Assembly (NCBI GenBank): GCA_035541755.1 | Contig: DATKMQ010000164.1 | Coordinates: 1-39,234, forward strand | DNA from: Syntrophorhabdaceae bacterium | GTDB taxonomy: Bacteria; Desulfobacterota; Syntrophorhabdia; Syntrophorhabdales; Syntrophorhabdaceae | DNA length: 39,234 bases | Reading direction: 5' to 3' | Shown: positions 8,836 through 17,301 of the stretch, piece after piece | Position numbering within the stretch: position 1 is the stretch's first letter | How the letters are laid out: each line of letters starts with the position of its first letter | Notes under the pieces: model-generated | Seen by the model: the letters and a program-made list of their open reading frames with translations, nothing else | Databases searched by the model: none | Told to the model about the DNA's origin: nothing | Program-made: the position numbers and the translations under genes

Positions 8836-8866
8836 GCAGGCTACCTTCCGTGGCCTGCCTTTGTCT
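8836..8866 (+). terminator. Probable intrinsic terminator after the selenoprotein gene
   Basis: GCAGGCTAC (8836-8844) pairs with GTGGCCTGC (8850-8858) over 9 bp with one T-G pair and a CTTCC loop, then CTTTGTCT. It lies 31 bases after the stop codon, so the selenoprotein is probably a monocistronic unit. The T-run is interrupted, so termination strength is uncertain. Confidence 0.6.
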
Positions 8867-8896
8867 AAACGATTTTGTCGTTGGATCTTACCGCGT

Positions 8897-9025
8897 CTAC
8901 ACGGTGAAACCACGGACAGACTCATCCAGTTTTACAGAAAGCACATTGAGTTCCACCGCGGCCTGGGTGACCTGCTCGGCAGAGTTAGATGATTCTTTCG
9001 TCACCGCGGCCACCTCTTCGATGGA
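8897..9025 (-). pseudogene. Remnant of a methyl-accepting chemotaxis protein C-terminus
   Basis: On the - strand, 9025 to 8897 reads SIEEVAAVTKESSNSAEQ, then VTQAAVELNVLSVKLDES and VRGFTV followed by TAG. This is the usual ending of a chemotaxis receptor signalling domain. There is no start codon or ribosome site, and the frame is closed by a TGA about 25 bases upstream of the recognisable part, so only about 43 codons remain of a protein normally over 500 residues. The base composition is ordinary. It is a decayed leftover, pointing to a past deletion or recombination between the selenoprotein gene and the lipoprotein gene. No function is expected. Confidence 0.75.
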
Positions 9026-9133
9026 GAAGAAGCAATTGTCTACTCCTTCTCATATTGTCGGTTCGTTTATGTAAGGAACTTGCACAAACGGTTCGTATCT
9101 TAATTGAAATATTTTTGTCAATACTGAGTGAGA

Positions 9134-9334
9134 TCAATAACCGCTTGGGGGACCGTTAAAACACCACCACACGGGCCGTCCGTCACAGCCCGCGTAAGGA
9201 TAACCCTTGTGATAGGATTGATTCGAGGGTTCGGAATTCTCATCCATGCTGGCGCACCCGCCTGCTGCTAAAAGCCAAAATGCGATCATCGTGAGCGCGA
9301 AAGCTCCTATGACTCCCCTGCCCATTTTTTTCAT
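9134..9334 (-). CDS. Small predicted lipoprotein
   Basis: A 66-residue protein: MKKMGRGVIGAFALTMIAF, then WLLAAGGC, is a signal peptide with a lipobox-like LAAGGC, so the mature protein would start at the Cys and carry only about 40 residues, rich in Gly, Tyr and Trp (YPYAGCDGRPVWWCFNGPP) with two further Cys. The ATG at 9334 is preferred over the open frame to 9394 because AGGGAGGC lies just before it and the signal peptide starts there. It follows the prenyltransferase gene by about 100 bases and may be the last gene of that transcript. I do not recognise a family; it is a hypothetical envelope protein. Confidence 0.6.
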   Translation of the reverse strand: MKKMGRGVIGAFALTMIAFWLLAAGGCASMDENSEPSNQSYHKGYPYAGCDGRPVWWCFNGPPSGY

Positions 9335-9430
9335 ACGTGCCTCCCTGAAGAACTTCCTCAAGACCAATATAATGCCGCAACCATTTGAGTACAACAGGGG
9401 GGCGTAAAGAACGTTTTTGAGGTCTCTCAG

Positions 9431-10330
9431 TTAGAGGAGGCCGGCAATAATCGCGAGTCCATTGATGAAATAGGCGATACGGACATACTTTCCATACCTG
9501 TCGAGCAGTACCCATTCATCGGTCTTATGCGCGATGCCGATGAGTTTCACTGCGAGCGGTACGCTCAGGGAGAAGGCAAGACTATACCACGAGAGCAGTC
9601 CGAAAACCATGAGCATTACTATGCTGAGATAGATCAATACGAAAAACAGAACGAGCCCCTTGAACGCGCCCCTTTTGCCGAGCCTCACCGCAAGGGTGCG
9701 CTTTCCCGCCGCCTGATCGGTTTTCATGTCAGGCAGGCTCTGATAGTAGAGAATAAGCGCTACCATAAGTCCTACCGGGATCGAGACACAAAGGGGTATC
9801 ACATCGGGGCCTCCCGTGATAACCCAGTATGTGCCCACGACCATGATGGGTCCCATATTGATTGCCACGAAGAGCTCGCCAAGTCCTGAGTAGCCGTATC
9901 GGACAGGTGGCGCCGTGTAGAAATAGCTGCTTGCGGCTGCGAAAAGGATGGGCACGGCGAGAAGATACAATTTGAAAGAGAAGACAATGAAGAATGCAAT
10001 GGCAAAGGCGAGTATATAGAGGATTATGATCACCCGCAGCATAGTCCCGGGCGTGATTTTTCCCTGCTGGATCACCCGTGATCCGCCGATGGCCTCTCCC
10101 GAGTCGGTGCCCACAAGGTGGTCGAAATAGTCATTGGCCAGGTTTGTCAAAAGATGCACCATGAGGGAGCCGAGAAAAACGAGGAGAAATCGCCAGGGCC
10201 TCACCATGCCATGATATTTGATAGCGAGCGCCCATCCGATGAAAAGCGGGATAAAAGTGGCCACGTAGAAAGGCAAACGGCTCGCCTGAAGCCACGCCCT
10301 CAACTTTCCGCTCGCGAAAAACGTCTTCAT
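9431..10330 (-). CDS. UbiA/MenA-family prenyltransferase (quinone synthesis)
   Basis: Integral membrane enzyme that attaches a polyprenyl chain to an aromatic quinone precursor. The 299-residue product has about eight membrane helices and both Asp-rich diphosphate/Mg motifs: NDYFDHLVGTD (near residues 66-76) and DMKTDQAAGKRT (near 200-211). SRVIQQGKI and TAPPVRYGYSGLGE are typical of MenA-like members. Its ATG overlaps the stop of the methyltransferase gene (ATGA at 10327-10330), so the two are translationally coupled. Together they would carry out the last two steps of menaquinone synthesis. Whether the naphthoate comes from the classical Men or the futalosine route cannot be decided here. 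Confidence 0.88.
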   Translation of the reverse strand: MKTFFASGKLRAWLQASRLPFYVATFIPLFIGWALAIKYHGMVRPWRFLLVFLGSLMVHLLTNLANDYFDHLVGTDSGEAIGGSRVIQQGKITPGTMLRVIIILYILAFAIAFFIVFSFKLYLLAVPILFAAASSYFYTAPPVRYGYSGLGELFVAINMGPIMVVGTYWVITGGPDVIPLCVSIPVGLMVALILYYQSLPDMKTDQAAGKRTLAVRLGKRGAFKGLVLFFVLIYLSIVMLMVFGLLSWYSLAFSLSVPLAVKLIGIAHKTDEWVLLDRYGKYVRIAYFINGLAIIAGLL

Positions 10331-11208
10331 CCGCTTACCCGTCCCGCCTCTAAGCCCGCTAATTTGCTCACTGCGACTGCGTTGTTTCCCGGTTGTAACA
10401 CGACCGCACTTTCTTTCCGGTCGTTGGGTTCAGCCTTGCTCTGTACCTCGTTTGTTTCTTCCTTCTTCTGCCCCGCGTGGAGCCACGTGACGCCGCACGT
10501 GAGGGGATATTTCTTAACCATGGTCATGCCGGCTTCCTCCATCATCCCTGCGAAGGCGTCCGGCGCAGGAAAATGCATGATCGAGTCGGCGAGGTAATAA
10601 TAAGCGCCCCGGTTGGTGGAAAATAATCCGGCAAGCACCGGAAGCAGGTAATTCAAATAGATATAATAGAGAAATTTGAAGAGCCGGTTTTCTATAAAAG
10701 TCATTTCCAGGATCATGATCTGTCCCCCCGGGGCGGTAACGCGGACCATTTCTTTTAGAGCCGTGAGCTTGTCGGGGATATTTCTTATACCGAAGGCCAT
10801 TGTGGTCACGTCGAAGCAATCGTCTCGAAAAGGTAGCCTCAATGCATCGCCCTCAATGAATCTGATCCTGTGAGCGAAGCCTTTTCTTTGGGCTTTTTGC
10901 GCGCCCGTCGCAACCATCTCGTAAACGAAATCCACACCCGTCACGACGACCCCTGGATATTTGCGCGCGATGCCGATAGACAGATCACCGGTGCCGCATG
11001 CCACATCGAGCGCCCTTCCCGCTTGGGGAATGCTCATTTTTTTGATTAAGAAACGGCGCCAGGCCACATCCCGGCGAAGGCTGAGCAGGCGATTCAGAAA
11101 ATCATACTTGCCGGTGATCGTGGAGAAGATTTCCTTGACCATACCGATGCGCTCGTCATCAGTGGCCTTGCTTACCGGAGGATACCTGTATCCTACTGGC
11201 TTTTCCAT
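10327..11208 (-). CDS. UbiE/MenG-type SAM methyltransferase (demethylmenaquinone methyltransferase)
   Basis: Transfers methyl from S-adenosylmethionine to demethylmenaquinone. FSTITGKYDFLNRLLSLRRD near residue 28 is the UbiE-family opening; LDVACGTGDLS is the SAM-binding motif I, GDALRLPFRDDCFD motif II, and AFGIRNIPDKLTALKEMVRV the UbiE signature. The protein is 293 residues, about 50 longer than usual: after GVTWLHAGQKK there is a hydrophilic low-complexity tail with no recognisable domain. It overlaps the upstream ABC permease gene by 16 bases and the downstream prenyltransferase gene by 4. The order suggests that transporter and quinone genes share one transcript. Confidence 0.88.
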   Translation of the reverse strand: MEKPVGYRYPPVSKATDDERIGMVKEIFSTITGKYDFLNRLLSLRRDVAWRRFLIKKMSIPQAGRALDVACGTGDLSIGIARKYPGVVVTGVDFVYEMVATGAQKAQRKGFAHRIRFIEGDALRLPFRDDCFDVTTMAFGIRNIPDKLTALKEMVRVTAPGGQIMILEMTFIENRLFKFLYYIYLNYLLPVLAGLFSTNRGAYYYLADSIMHFPAPDAFAGMMEEAGMTMVKKYPLTCGVTWLHAGQKKEETNEVQSKAEPNDRKESAVVLQPGNNAVAVSKLAGLEAGRVSG

Positions 11209-11939
11209 GTGCAGAACTTCCTTTCGAGAAGATCGAAGAACTCATAGAGCACGATACCCATGATGGAGAGGGAGATGATACCTACGAACATGGTCGCGTA
11301 GTCGGCCCTTCCCCAGGCGTCGATAATGTAGAAGCCGAGCCCTTTGTTCGTGGCGATCGATTCTACGAAGAAGAGTACTGCAACGGCAGTTCCCGTGCCG
11401 ATGCGCAGTGACGTGATGACCCCGGGAAGACTCACGGGCCAAACCACATGAATGTAATAATCGAGGCGTGTGCCCCCGAGGGATCTAAAAGAATAGACGA
11501 TTTCATCACTGATCTTGCGGGCGCTGTCCCGGGTGGTGATAAGAAGCTGAAAAAAGATGATCATGGTCAAAAGCACTATCTTGCCTGTGTCTCCGATGCC
11601 GAAAAGGACGAAGACGATAGGCATCAACACGATCTTGGGGATAGGATAACCAAGATAGATGAGCGGGGCGAAGAGTCTGTCGAGTTTCGGGTTACTGCCG
11701 AGGACAAGTCCCGCGGGGACGGCAAGGATGAAGGCGAAAAATAGGCCTGAAAGCATCCTCAAAACGCTCACCTCCACATGGACCCAGAAAGAGACCTTGG
11801 CGATTTCTTTAAATCCTCGAAGGAACACGAGAAAGGGGTCCGGGAGCACGTTGTTTCCCAGAATCACGGAAAGTACGTACCAGAGGGCGTAAATGAGTAG
11901 GATCGTAATAACGTAGATTCCAGCCTGTCGTCCTCTCAC
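11193..11939 (-). CDS. ABC transporter permease, SsuC/TauC-like
   Basis: A 248-residue inner-membrane subunit of a nitrate/sulfonate/taurine-type importer, with about six helices and the EAA-type loop SFRSLGGTRLDYYIHVVWPVSLPG that contacts the ATPase. The start is set at GTG 11939: it overlaps the TGA of the ATPase gene in a GTGA arrangement and begins MRGRQAGIYVITILLIY; the open frame upstream to 12140 is only the antisense-like extension inside the ATPase gene. It ends 16 bases inside the UbiE-like gene. Substrate is not deducible from the permease. Confidence 0.88.
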   Translation of the reverse strand: MRGRQAGIYVITILLIYALWYVLSVILGNNVLPDPFLVFLRGFKEIAKVSFWVHVEVSVLRMLSGLFFAFILAVPAGLVLGSNPKLDRLFAPLIYLGYPIPKIVLMPIVFVLFGIGDTGKIVLLTMIIFFQLLITTRDSARKISDEIVYSFRSLGGTRLDYYIHVVWPVSLPGVITSLRIGTGTAVAVLFFVESIATNKGLGFYIIDAWGRADYATMFVGIISLSIMGIVLYEFFDLLERKFCTWKSQ

Positions 11940-12700
11940 GCGGTCTCCTCGAGTGTCTTTCGTAGCGCCGTGGTGAGTTCGAAGAACGATCCTTGGTCGC
12001 GATAACCCACTTCCCCCATGGCAGGGTTGTCGATGATCATCTTTATGCTGGGGGCGTCGTTGGCGAGTACGATGATCCTCTTTCCCAAAAATACCGCCTC
12101 TTCGATGTTGTGGGTCACAATAATGAAGCTGAACTGCCATCTCTTGAATGCCTGAAGCAACTGGTTCTGCAGTCTCTCGCGGGTCACCGTATCGATAGCC
12201 GCGAAGGGCTCATCAAGCAGCAACAGGAGCGGATTGGTGAGTAGCGCCCTGGCAAGGGCCACTCGCTGACGTTGCCCTCCTGAGAGCTGCGTGGGATAGA
12301 GATGATCGAGACCCTCGATGTCGAGCTCTTTCTTGATATTCTCGAGGCGTTTAGGGGAGACCTCTATGTTTCTCAGCCTCGCGCCGAGCGTAATGTTTGC
12401 CCCTGCCGTCTTCCATGGGAAGAGACCGTATTCCTGAAGCACGAGTGCGATGTCACGGTGAGGTTCAGTGAGCGGTGCGTCACGGAAAACTACAGAACCG
12501 GTTGTTGATTCAAGGAGTCCGGCTATAGCGAGGATGAGCGTTGTCTTGCCGCAACCGGAAGGGCCGACGATAGCAAGCGAATCACGGACGGGCATCTCAA
12601 AATTCACCCCTTGCAGCACGGTCTTGTGCCCTTTTTCCGTGAGGTATGTCTTGCCCAGTTCCTCGACGTGGAGGAATTTACGGTAAGAACCCATCTGCAA
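11936..12700 (-). CDS. ABC transporter ATPase, SsuB/TauB-like
   Basis: Energises the importer with the adjacent permease. The 254-residue product has Walker A GPSGCGKTT, Q-loop LQEYGLFPWKT, signature LSGGQRQR, Walker B LLLLDEPFAAID and H-loop THNIEEA, all intact. It starts within the end of the binding-protein gene (23-base overlap) and ends in a GTGA overlap with the permease gene, so binding protein, ATPase and permease form a tightly coupled set. ATG 12694 is a close alternative start. Confidence 0.92.
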   Translation of the reverse strand: MQMGSYRKFLHVEELGKTYLTEKGHKTVLQGVNFEMPVRDSLAIVGPSGCGKTTLILAIAGLLESTTGSVVFRDAPLTEPHRDIALVLQEYGLFPWKTAGANITLGARLRNIEVSPKRLENIKKELDIEGLDHLYPTQLSGGQRQRVALARALLTNPLLLLLDEPFAAIDTVTRERLQNQLLQAFKRWQFSFIIVTHNIEEAVFLGKRIIVLANDAPSIKMIIDNPAMGEVGYRDQGSFFELTTALRKTLEETA

Positions 12701-13643
12701 CCATGTCCTTGTATGTCATGTTTTTTGTGATGATCTGTTTTTCGCTAAGCCACCTGTAGACATCCATGACCTGATCGGCCGCGGGGATAGCGAGCTTGGG
12801 AAATCTGGGGATCGGGAAAGAACCCTGGAGGGGCTCGGGCATTTTGCAATCCCGGTTCATGATCGCACGCACTTCGTCGGGGTTCTTATTGATATACTCC
12901 GATGCCCTGTTCAACGCCTTGTGGAAGGCTTTCACCGCCTGGGGATTCCCGTTCAGGAATCTCTCGTTGAACGCGAGCACCGTGGCTGAAAGCCCCTGAC
13001 CTCTGTCGTCGATCAAGGCTTTTGCCCCTTTGGTTTCGGCGAGCGTTGCGAGGGGTTCAGGCATGAGCGCAGCGGGTACCTGGCCGGATAAAAGCATCTG
13101 GAGGCGAATCGGGATGTTCTTTACGTCGACGAGATTGATCGCATCTTTGCTTATTTTGCGGCGCTCAAGGAGCCGTACGATAAGATAATCTGCAATGCTG
13201 TTAGAGGAAGTGGCAATACCGGCACGGGCGAGCTCTGCGAGGGTCTTGTCTTTTGCCTTCGGTGATGCGAGGATCGCAAACATCCGTCGGTCACCGGTCG
13301 TATTGAAGTTTACGGCCACCATTCGCACGCCGGCCCCGTTTGCCTGAAGCACCATAGGTGTCATGAGGTCCCCGAAATAGCCGATAATCTGGCCTGACGT
13401 GAGGGCGATATCTTTTTCCAAGGCCGAATTAAAGAGCACAATCTCTACGTTGAGCCCCTGTTCTTTGAAAAAACCTTTCTCGCTCGCCACGAACAGCGGG
13501 AGCGACTGCAGAACGGGAATGGTGCCGAACTTGATTGCCACAGGGAGAGCGGTCATTTTCGTGTCTTCTCGTGAGTTGCCGCCGACGGGGAGCGCAAGCA
13601 CGCACACGATGACGAGTATGCCCAGGCGTTTTATTGAATTCAT
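12678..13643 (-). CDS. ABC transporter substrate-binding protein, NMT1/SsuA-like
   Basis: A 321-residue exported ligand-binding protein. MNSIKRLGILVIVCVLALPV is a signal peptide; the mature part begins near IKFGTIPVLQSLPLFVASEKG, the typical opening of the NMT1/SsuA family, with SGQIIGYFGDLMTP, LVDVKNIPIRLQMLLSGQVPAAL and a C-terminal YRWLSEKQII segment. ATG 13643 is chosen over the open frame to 13703 because the signal peptide starts there and GGGGTGGT precedes it. Family members bind sulfonates, nitrate, pyrimidine precursors or aromatic acids; the ligand is unknown here. An exported hydrolase gene lies 56 bases upstream and quinone genes follow, so the cargo may be a hydrolase product or a ring compound; this is speculative. 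Confidence 0.85.
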   Translation of the reverse strand: MNSIKRLGILVIVCVLALPVGGNSREDTKMTALPVAIKFGTIPVLQSLPLFVASEKGFFKEQGLNVEIVLFNSALEKDIALTSGQIIGYFGDLMTPMVLQANGAGVRMVAVNFNTTGDRRMFAILASPKAKDKTLAELARAGIATSSNSIADYLIVRLLERRKISKDAINLVDVKNIPIRLQMLLSGQVPAALMPEPLATLAETKGAKALIDDRGQGLSATVLAFNERFLNGNPQAVKAFHKALNRASEYINKNPDEVRAIMNRDCKMPEPLQGSFPIPRFPKLAIPAADQVMDVYRWLSEKQIITKNMTYKDMVADGFLP

Positions 13644-13699
13644 AAAAGACCACCCCGTTGTCGTATTATTTCCTGACGCACGCGTCCTTGCCTGCGATG

Positions 13700-15304
13700 T
13701 CAAAATCCGATCTGTGCAAGAAACTTAAGCACCTCTTCTCTCCATATCTGATTTCCCTCGGCGCTATGGAAGAGCAAGTGACCATCTTTTCTGAATGCGG
13801 CGAGTGGAATCAGTTTCGCCTGGCCCCCGTTCTTCTGATATGCCTCGTAAGCCCTCCGCGCCACATCAGGCGGGAAATAGCTGTCATTTTCCGTATAAAA
13901 CCAGAGCGAGGGAACCTTCGTGGTCCTGGCAAAGTTGCCGAACGCATCTGCCATCTCAATATCCCAGCGCGTCCTTGAAGTAACTTTGAGACCGCCGGCA
14001 AAATTGATGATCCCCTTTACATTGGGATCGGCCAGGCTGCCATACGCTAAGGACGCCAGTCCGCCGCCGGATTGTCCGACGAGCACTATGCGCTTTGGGT
14101 CAACCGCTGGCTGCCGACTCATGAAATCCACAGTTGCCTTAATATCCTTTGCATCCTCCAGACCGAATGTATGGATCGTCGAACCGACAGAGTTGTTCAT
14201 GCGGCCGCCGGATAGCCCGTAACCCCTTCTCATGGGGATAGCGACCACGAAACCCCGATTGACGAATTCCTGAGCCTGGGCGCTGAATCTCTGCCGGTAT
14301 TTGACTTCGGCGGCTTCTGCCTTATCAAAAGGCACGCCGTGGCTTAAGACGATGAGCGGAAACGGTCCTGCGCCGTCCGGCTGAAAAACAGTAGTCTGAA
14401 GCTTGATTTCCTGGGAATCATTTTGCATGGGAACAAAGACCACGTGCTCATTGAGAAAGACTTTTGCGTCTTGAGCAGTTTGAACAGAGGCCTTCCTCCC
14501 CTCCATAAAGTCATCGATTGCCTGAGCGAGCTGCCCCTCAAGGCCCACAAAGCCGTGCTTTGTGAGCGAGCCGCAAGGGTCTTTGTCCGTGTCAGGCTTG
14601 CCTCCTGAGAAGGGCACAAGACCGAAGGAGTATTTTTCAGCGACCTCTTTTGCCTCTAAGAACGGCGAAGAGTCGCATCCGTCCTCCATATGATGTAGCG
14701 CAATAACGGGGATCTTGATTCCCGAATGGTCATAGGCATGCAATTGATTGTAATCGGCCCCGGCGAGGATAACGCCGCTTATGTTCGCAGCCGCGCCTTT
14801 GGCCGAGAAGAGCGCCGATATGCCGCCAGACCCGCTTGAGCCCATATAGATCTTCGTAGAAGGATACCGGTTCTTCAAGTCCTTCACCACCCCTTCAAGA
14901 TCGGTGAGATGGGCCTTATCTTTGCGGAAGTTGGTATTGATGCCGTCAGCGTGGTCAGACGGGACATCGATGAAAGCGAGTCCGATTGACCGTTCCCGGA
15001 AGAATGGCGCGAGTCTCATGAAGGTATTGGCTCTTAACGCATGGGTTATGGTTCCGTCACTCTTCTTAGACAACTTCATGAGGCCGTTGCCTCCCGGGAT
15101 AACAAAAAGTATGCAGCGCATCTCTTTCACGTCCGGGGTATCGATAAGATAGGTGAGGGTGATACCACGGCCATTCGCATCGTAACGGGTCGAAAGTGAG
15201 ACGATCTCCTGCCTGGCGAGGGCGCATTCAATACAGGAGCAAAAAATGAAAATGAAGGTAAAAACGGTGATCCATCCCGCGAGTTTTGCGACACCTTTTC
15301 GCAT
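13700..15304 (-). CDS. Exported tandem alpha/beta hydrolase
   Basis: A 534-residue secreted protein. MRKGVAKLAGWITVFTFIFI opens a signal peptide ending near CALA. Two hydrolase-like units follow. The N-terminal one has LFVIPGGNGL and YMGSSGSGGISALF (nucleophile-elbow-like). The C-terminal one is a fuller dienelactone-hydrolase/peptidase-type domain with LIVLSHGVPF, VLVGQSGGGLASLA (Ser nucleophile), WFYTENDSYFPPD (acid) and KDGHLLF (His). ATG 15304 has GGAGGGGG upstream and starts the signal peptide; in-frame starts to 15364 are less likely. It is the first gene of the - strand transporter/quinone series. Substrate unknown; an ester or amide whose product is imported by the neighbouring ABC system is one possibility. 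Confidence 0.75.
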   Translation of the reverse strand: MRKGVAKLAGWITVFTFIFIFCSCIECALARQEIVSLSTRYDANGRGITLTYLIDTPDVKEMRCILFVIPGGNGLMKLSKKSDGTITHALRANTFMRLAPFFRERSIGLAFIDVPSDHADGINTNFRKDKAHLTDLEGVVKDLKNRYPSTKIYMGSSGSGGISALFSAKGAAANISGVILAGADYNQLHAYDHSGIKIPVIALHHMEDGCDSSPFLEAKEVAEKYSFGLVPFSGGKPDTDKDPCGSLTKHGFVGLEGQLAQAIDDFMEGRKASVQTAQDAKVFLNEHVVFVPMQNDSQEIKLQTTVFQPDGAGPFPLIVLSHGVPFDKAEAAEVKYRQRFSAQAQEFVNRGFVVAIPMRRGYGLSGGRMNNSVGSTIHTFGLEDAKDIKATVDFMSRQPAVDPKRIVLVGQSGGGLASLAYGSLADPNVKGIINFAGGLKVTSRTRWDIEMADAFGNFARTTKVPSLWFYTENDSYFPPDVARRAYEAYQKNGGQAKLIPLAAFRKDGHLLFHSAEGNQIWREEVLKFLAQIGF

Positions 15305-15462
15305 GATAGCCCCCTCCATCCATGAGGTTAAGAATCGCATTTTTAACTCCCTGTCATATTGCAAACTTAGAAAGATGCATTAAATTTATCACAATCCGCA
15401 TCCATAAAAAAGAGCTTTCCGGCTTGATCTTTTCGCCATATCGAGTACGAAAAAGTTTCTTC

Positions 15463-15492
15463 TTGTGCGACTCTTAAGGTTTTTTGTATGAT
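15463..15492 (+). promoter_or_regulatory. Probable promoter for the SDR-murQ-Lon series
   Basis: TTGTGC (15463-15468), 18-base spacer, TATGAT (15487-15492; 5 of 6 -10 matches). The ATG at 15488 lies inside this -10, so translation must start further down, at 15512 or 15521. Confidence 0.45.
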
Positions 15493-15511
15493 AATACAAG
15501 CGGAGAAAAGG

Positions 15512-16324
15512 ATGGAGGCGATGAAAAGAGGATCGAGAAAACGACCGGTTTGTGCGGATATGGGTACGATACGGCTCAAGGATAGAGTCGCCATATTGAC
15601 GGCAGCAGCGGGGGCCGGGATCGGTCAGGCCACGGCGCGTGCCATGGCACGCGAGGGGGCGCGCCTTGTGGTCACGGACGGCCACGAGAAGCGGGCGAGC
15701 CGTGTGGCGCAGTCTATCCATGATGAGTACGGCGTTGAATCGATCGGCATTCGATGCGATGTCACGAACTTGAGAGAGGTGAAAAACGTGGTCGGGGCCA
15801 CACTCGACAAGTTCGGACGTATCGATATACTCTTCAATAACGCAGGAACGAACCGTCCGGTGCAGATTGTCGATATGAGCGATGAGACCTGGGACCTCGT
15901 CATCAACACCTCGCTTAAAGGCACTTTCTATTTCACCCGCGAGGTTTTGCCGGTCATGATGAAGCAGAACGGCGGCCGTATCGTAAATATCACGTCTGTC
16001 GCCGGATATCGGGGCCTCAACGGAGGTCATGCCCATTATGCGGCGGCCAAAGCGGGGGTTATGGCGTTCACGAGGTGTCTCGCCATGGAAGGGGCCCCGT
16101 ACCATATTACGGCGAATAGCATCGCTCCAAGCTTCATCTTCAACGAATACATACCGAGTATCTATCCCGAGGAAGAGATCCAAAGGATGTTTGCCGAGAT
16201 ACCATATCCGAGAAAAGGAACGCCCGAGGACATCGCGGGCACGGTCTTATTCCTTGTGTCCGATGAGGGGGAGTATATAACCGGTCAAACCATCTGTGTA
16301 ACAGGCGGAAGTTGGATGAGGTGA
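15512..16324 (+). CDS. Short-chain dehydrogenase/reductase (SDR)
   Basis: A 270-residue NAD(P)-dependent oxidoreductase of the classical SDR type. The cofactor motif reads TAAAGAGIGQATA (the first Gly of TGxxxGIG is Ala), followed by LFNNAG, ITSVAG (catalytic Ser) and YAAAK (catalytic Tyr and Lys), and the ending ITGQTICVTGGSW. FabG and other family members use the same layout, so the substrate cannot be named. Start: ATG 15512 has GGAG six bases upstream; ATG 15521 and ATG 15560 are alternatives, the last closest to the conserved fold start. It overlaps murQ by one base (TGATG). Confidence 0.87.
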   Translation: MEAMKRGSRKRPVCADMGTIRLKDRVAILTAAAGAGIGQATARAMAREGARLVVTDGHEKRASRVAQSIHDEYGVESIGIRCDVTNLREVKNVVGATLDKFGRIDILFNNAGTNRPVQIVDMSDETWDLVINTSLKGTFYFTREVLPVMMKQNGGRIVNITSVAGYRGLNGGHAHYAAAKAGVMAFTRCLAMEGAPYHITANSIAPSFIFNEYIPSIYPEEEIQRMFAEIPYPRKGTPEDIAGTVLFLVSDEGEYITGQTICVTGGSWMR

Positions 16325-17244
16325 TGACCGATAAAGGACTCAGGAACAAGCATGGGATGAGGCAGGGAAAGAACGTCACGTTCACGGAAGAACAAAACCC
16401 CCGGTCGGAAAAGATCGATCTATCCTCCATTCAAGAAATCGTCGATGTGATGAGTGAGGAAGATATGCTGGCCGCACGCGCCGTGACCAAAGCGAGACCA
16501 TCCATCTGTTCCGCCATAGAAGAGGCGATTCGTGTGATCCGCTCCGGCGGACGTCTCGTTTATCTCGGCGCGGGCACGAGCGGGAGACTCGGGGTGCTTG
16601 ACGCCTCCGAGATACCCCCCACTTTCAGCGTGCCGGCCCGAACCGTGCAAGGCATTATTGCGGGCGGCAGAAGGGCTCTTACTCGGGCGGCAGAGGGCGC
16701 AGAGGATGACGAAGATGCCGGTATCAGAGCGGTATCAGGCCTTACAACAAACGACATGCTTCTCGGTATATCGGCGAGTGGCAAGACCCCCTTTGTCATC
16801 GCCGCACTCAAGGCCGCGAAACTCTCTCACGCCCGGTGCTGGCTTTTGACGTGCAACGATGTGGCCTATCCTTTTCTCAACGGCACCATCTTCGTTCCGG
16901 TGGGTCCGGAGATCATTGCAGGCTCCACCCGGCTCAAGGCGGGCACGGCAACAAAAATGGTCCTCAACATGATCTCGACAGTCACCATGATCAAGCTTGG
17001 ACGGGTCTATGACGGATATATGATCGATGTGGCGGCGACGAACAAAAAATTAAAGGAGCGCTCCCTGACGATCGTCCGAAAGATAACCGGCTCAGGCGAG
17101 AAAGAAGCCGAGACCCTTCTTATGAATGCAGGTGGCCGCGTCAAGGTCGCGCTTCTCATGAAGCTCAAAGGTATTACGCGCAAAGAGGCGGTAGGGCGCC
17201 TGAAAAAAGCAGGGGGATCTTTCAGGGAAGCGTTACGGTTTTGA
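16324..17244 (+). CDS. murQ: N-acetylmuramic acid 6-phosphate etherase
   Basis: Cleaves the lactyl ether of MurNAc-6-phosphate to GlcNAc-6-phosphate and D-lactate in peptidoglycan recycling; cytoplasmic. The 306-residue product has TEEQNPRSEKID near the start, the SIS-domain loop YLGAGTSGRLGVLDASEIPP, AAEGAEDDEDAG, GISASGKTPFVIAAL and the C-terminal helical repeat region MLKGITRKEA-like (seen as MKLKGITRKEAVGRLKKAGG). It begins at the ATG overlapping the SDR stop, with GAGGTG just before. The usual partners (MurP, AnmK, MurK) are not next to it. Confidence 0.93.
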   Translation: MTDKGLRNKHGMRQGKNVTFTEEQNPRSEKIDLSSIQEIVDVMSEEDMLAARAVTKARPSICSAIEEAIRVIRSGGRLVYLGAGTSGRLGVLDASEIPPTFSVPARTVQGIIAGGRRALTRAAEGAEDDEDAGIRAVSGLTTNDMLLGISASGKTPFVIAALKAAKLSHARCWLLTCNDVAYPFLNGTIFVPVGPEIIAGSTRLKAGTATKMVLNMISTVTMIKLGRVYDGYMIDVAATNKKLKERSLTIVRKITGSGEKEAETLLMNAGGRVKVALLMKLKGITRKEAVGRLKKAGGSFREALRF

Positions 17245-17301
17245 ATATGAGTGGTTATATTTGAAAATGCGGTGCCGCATCTATGCGTTGAGGAGGTAGC
17301 A

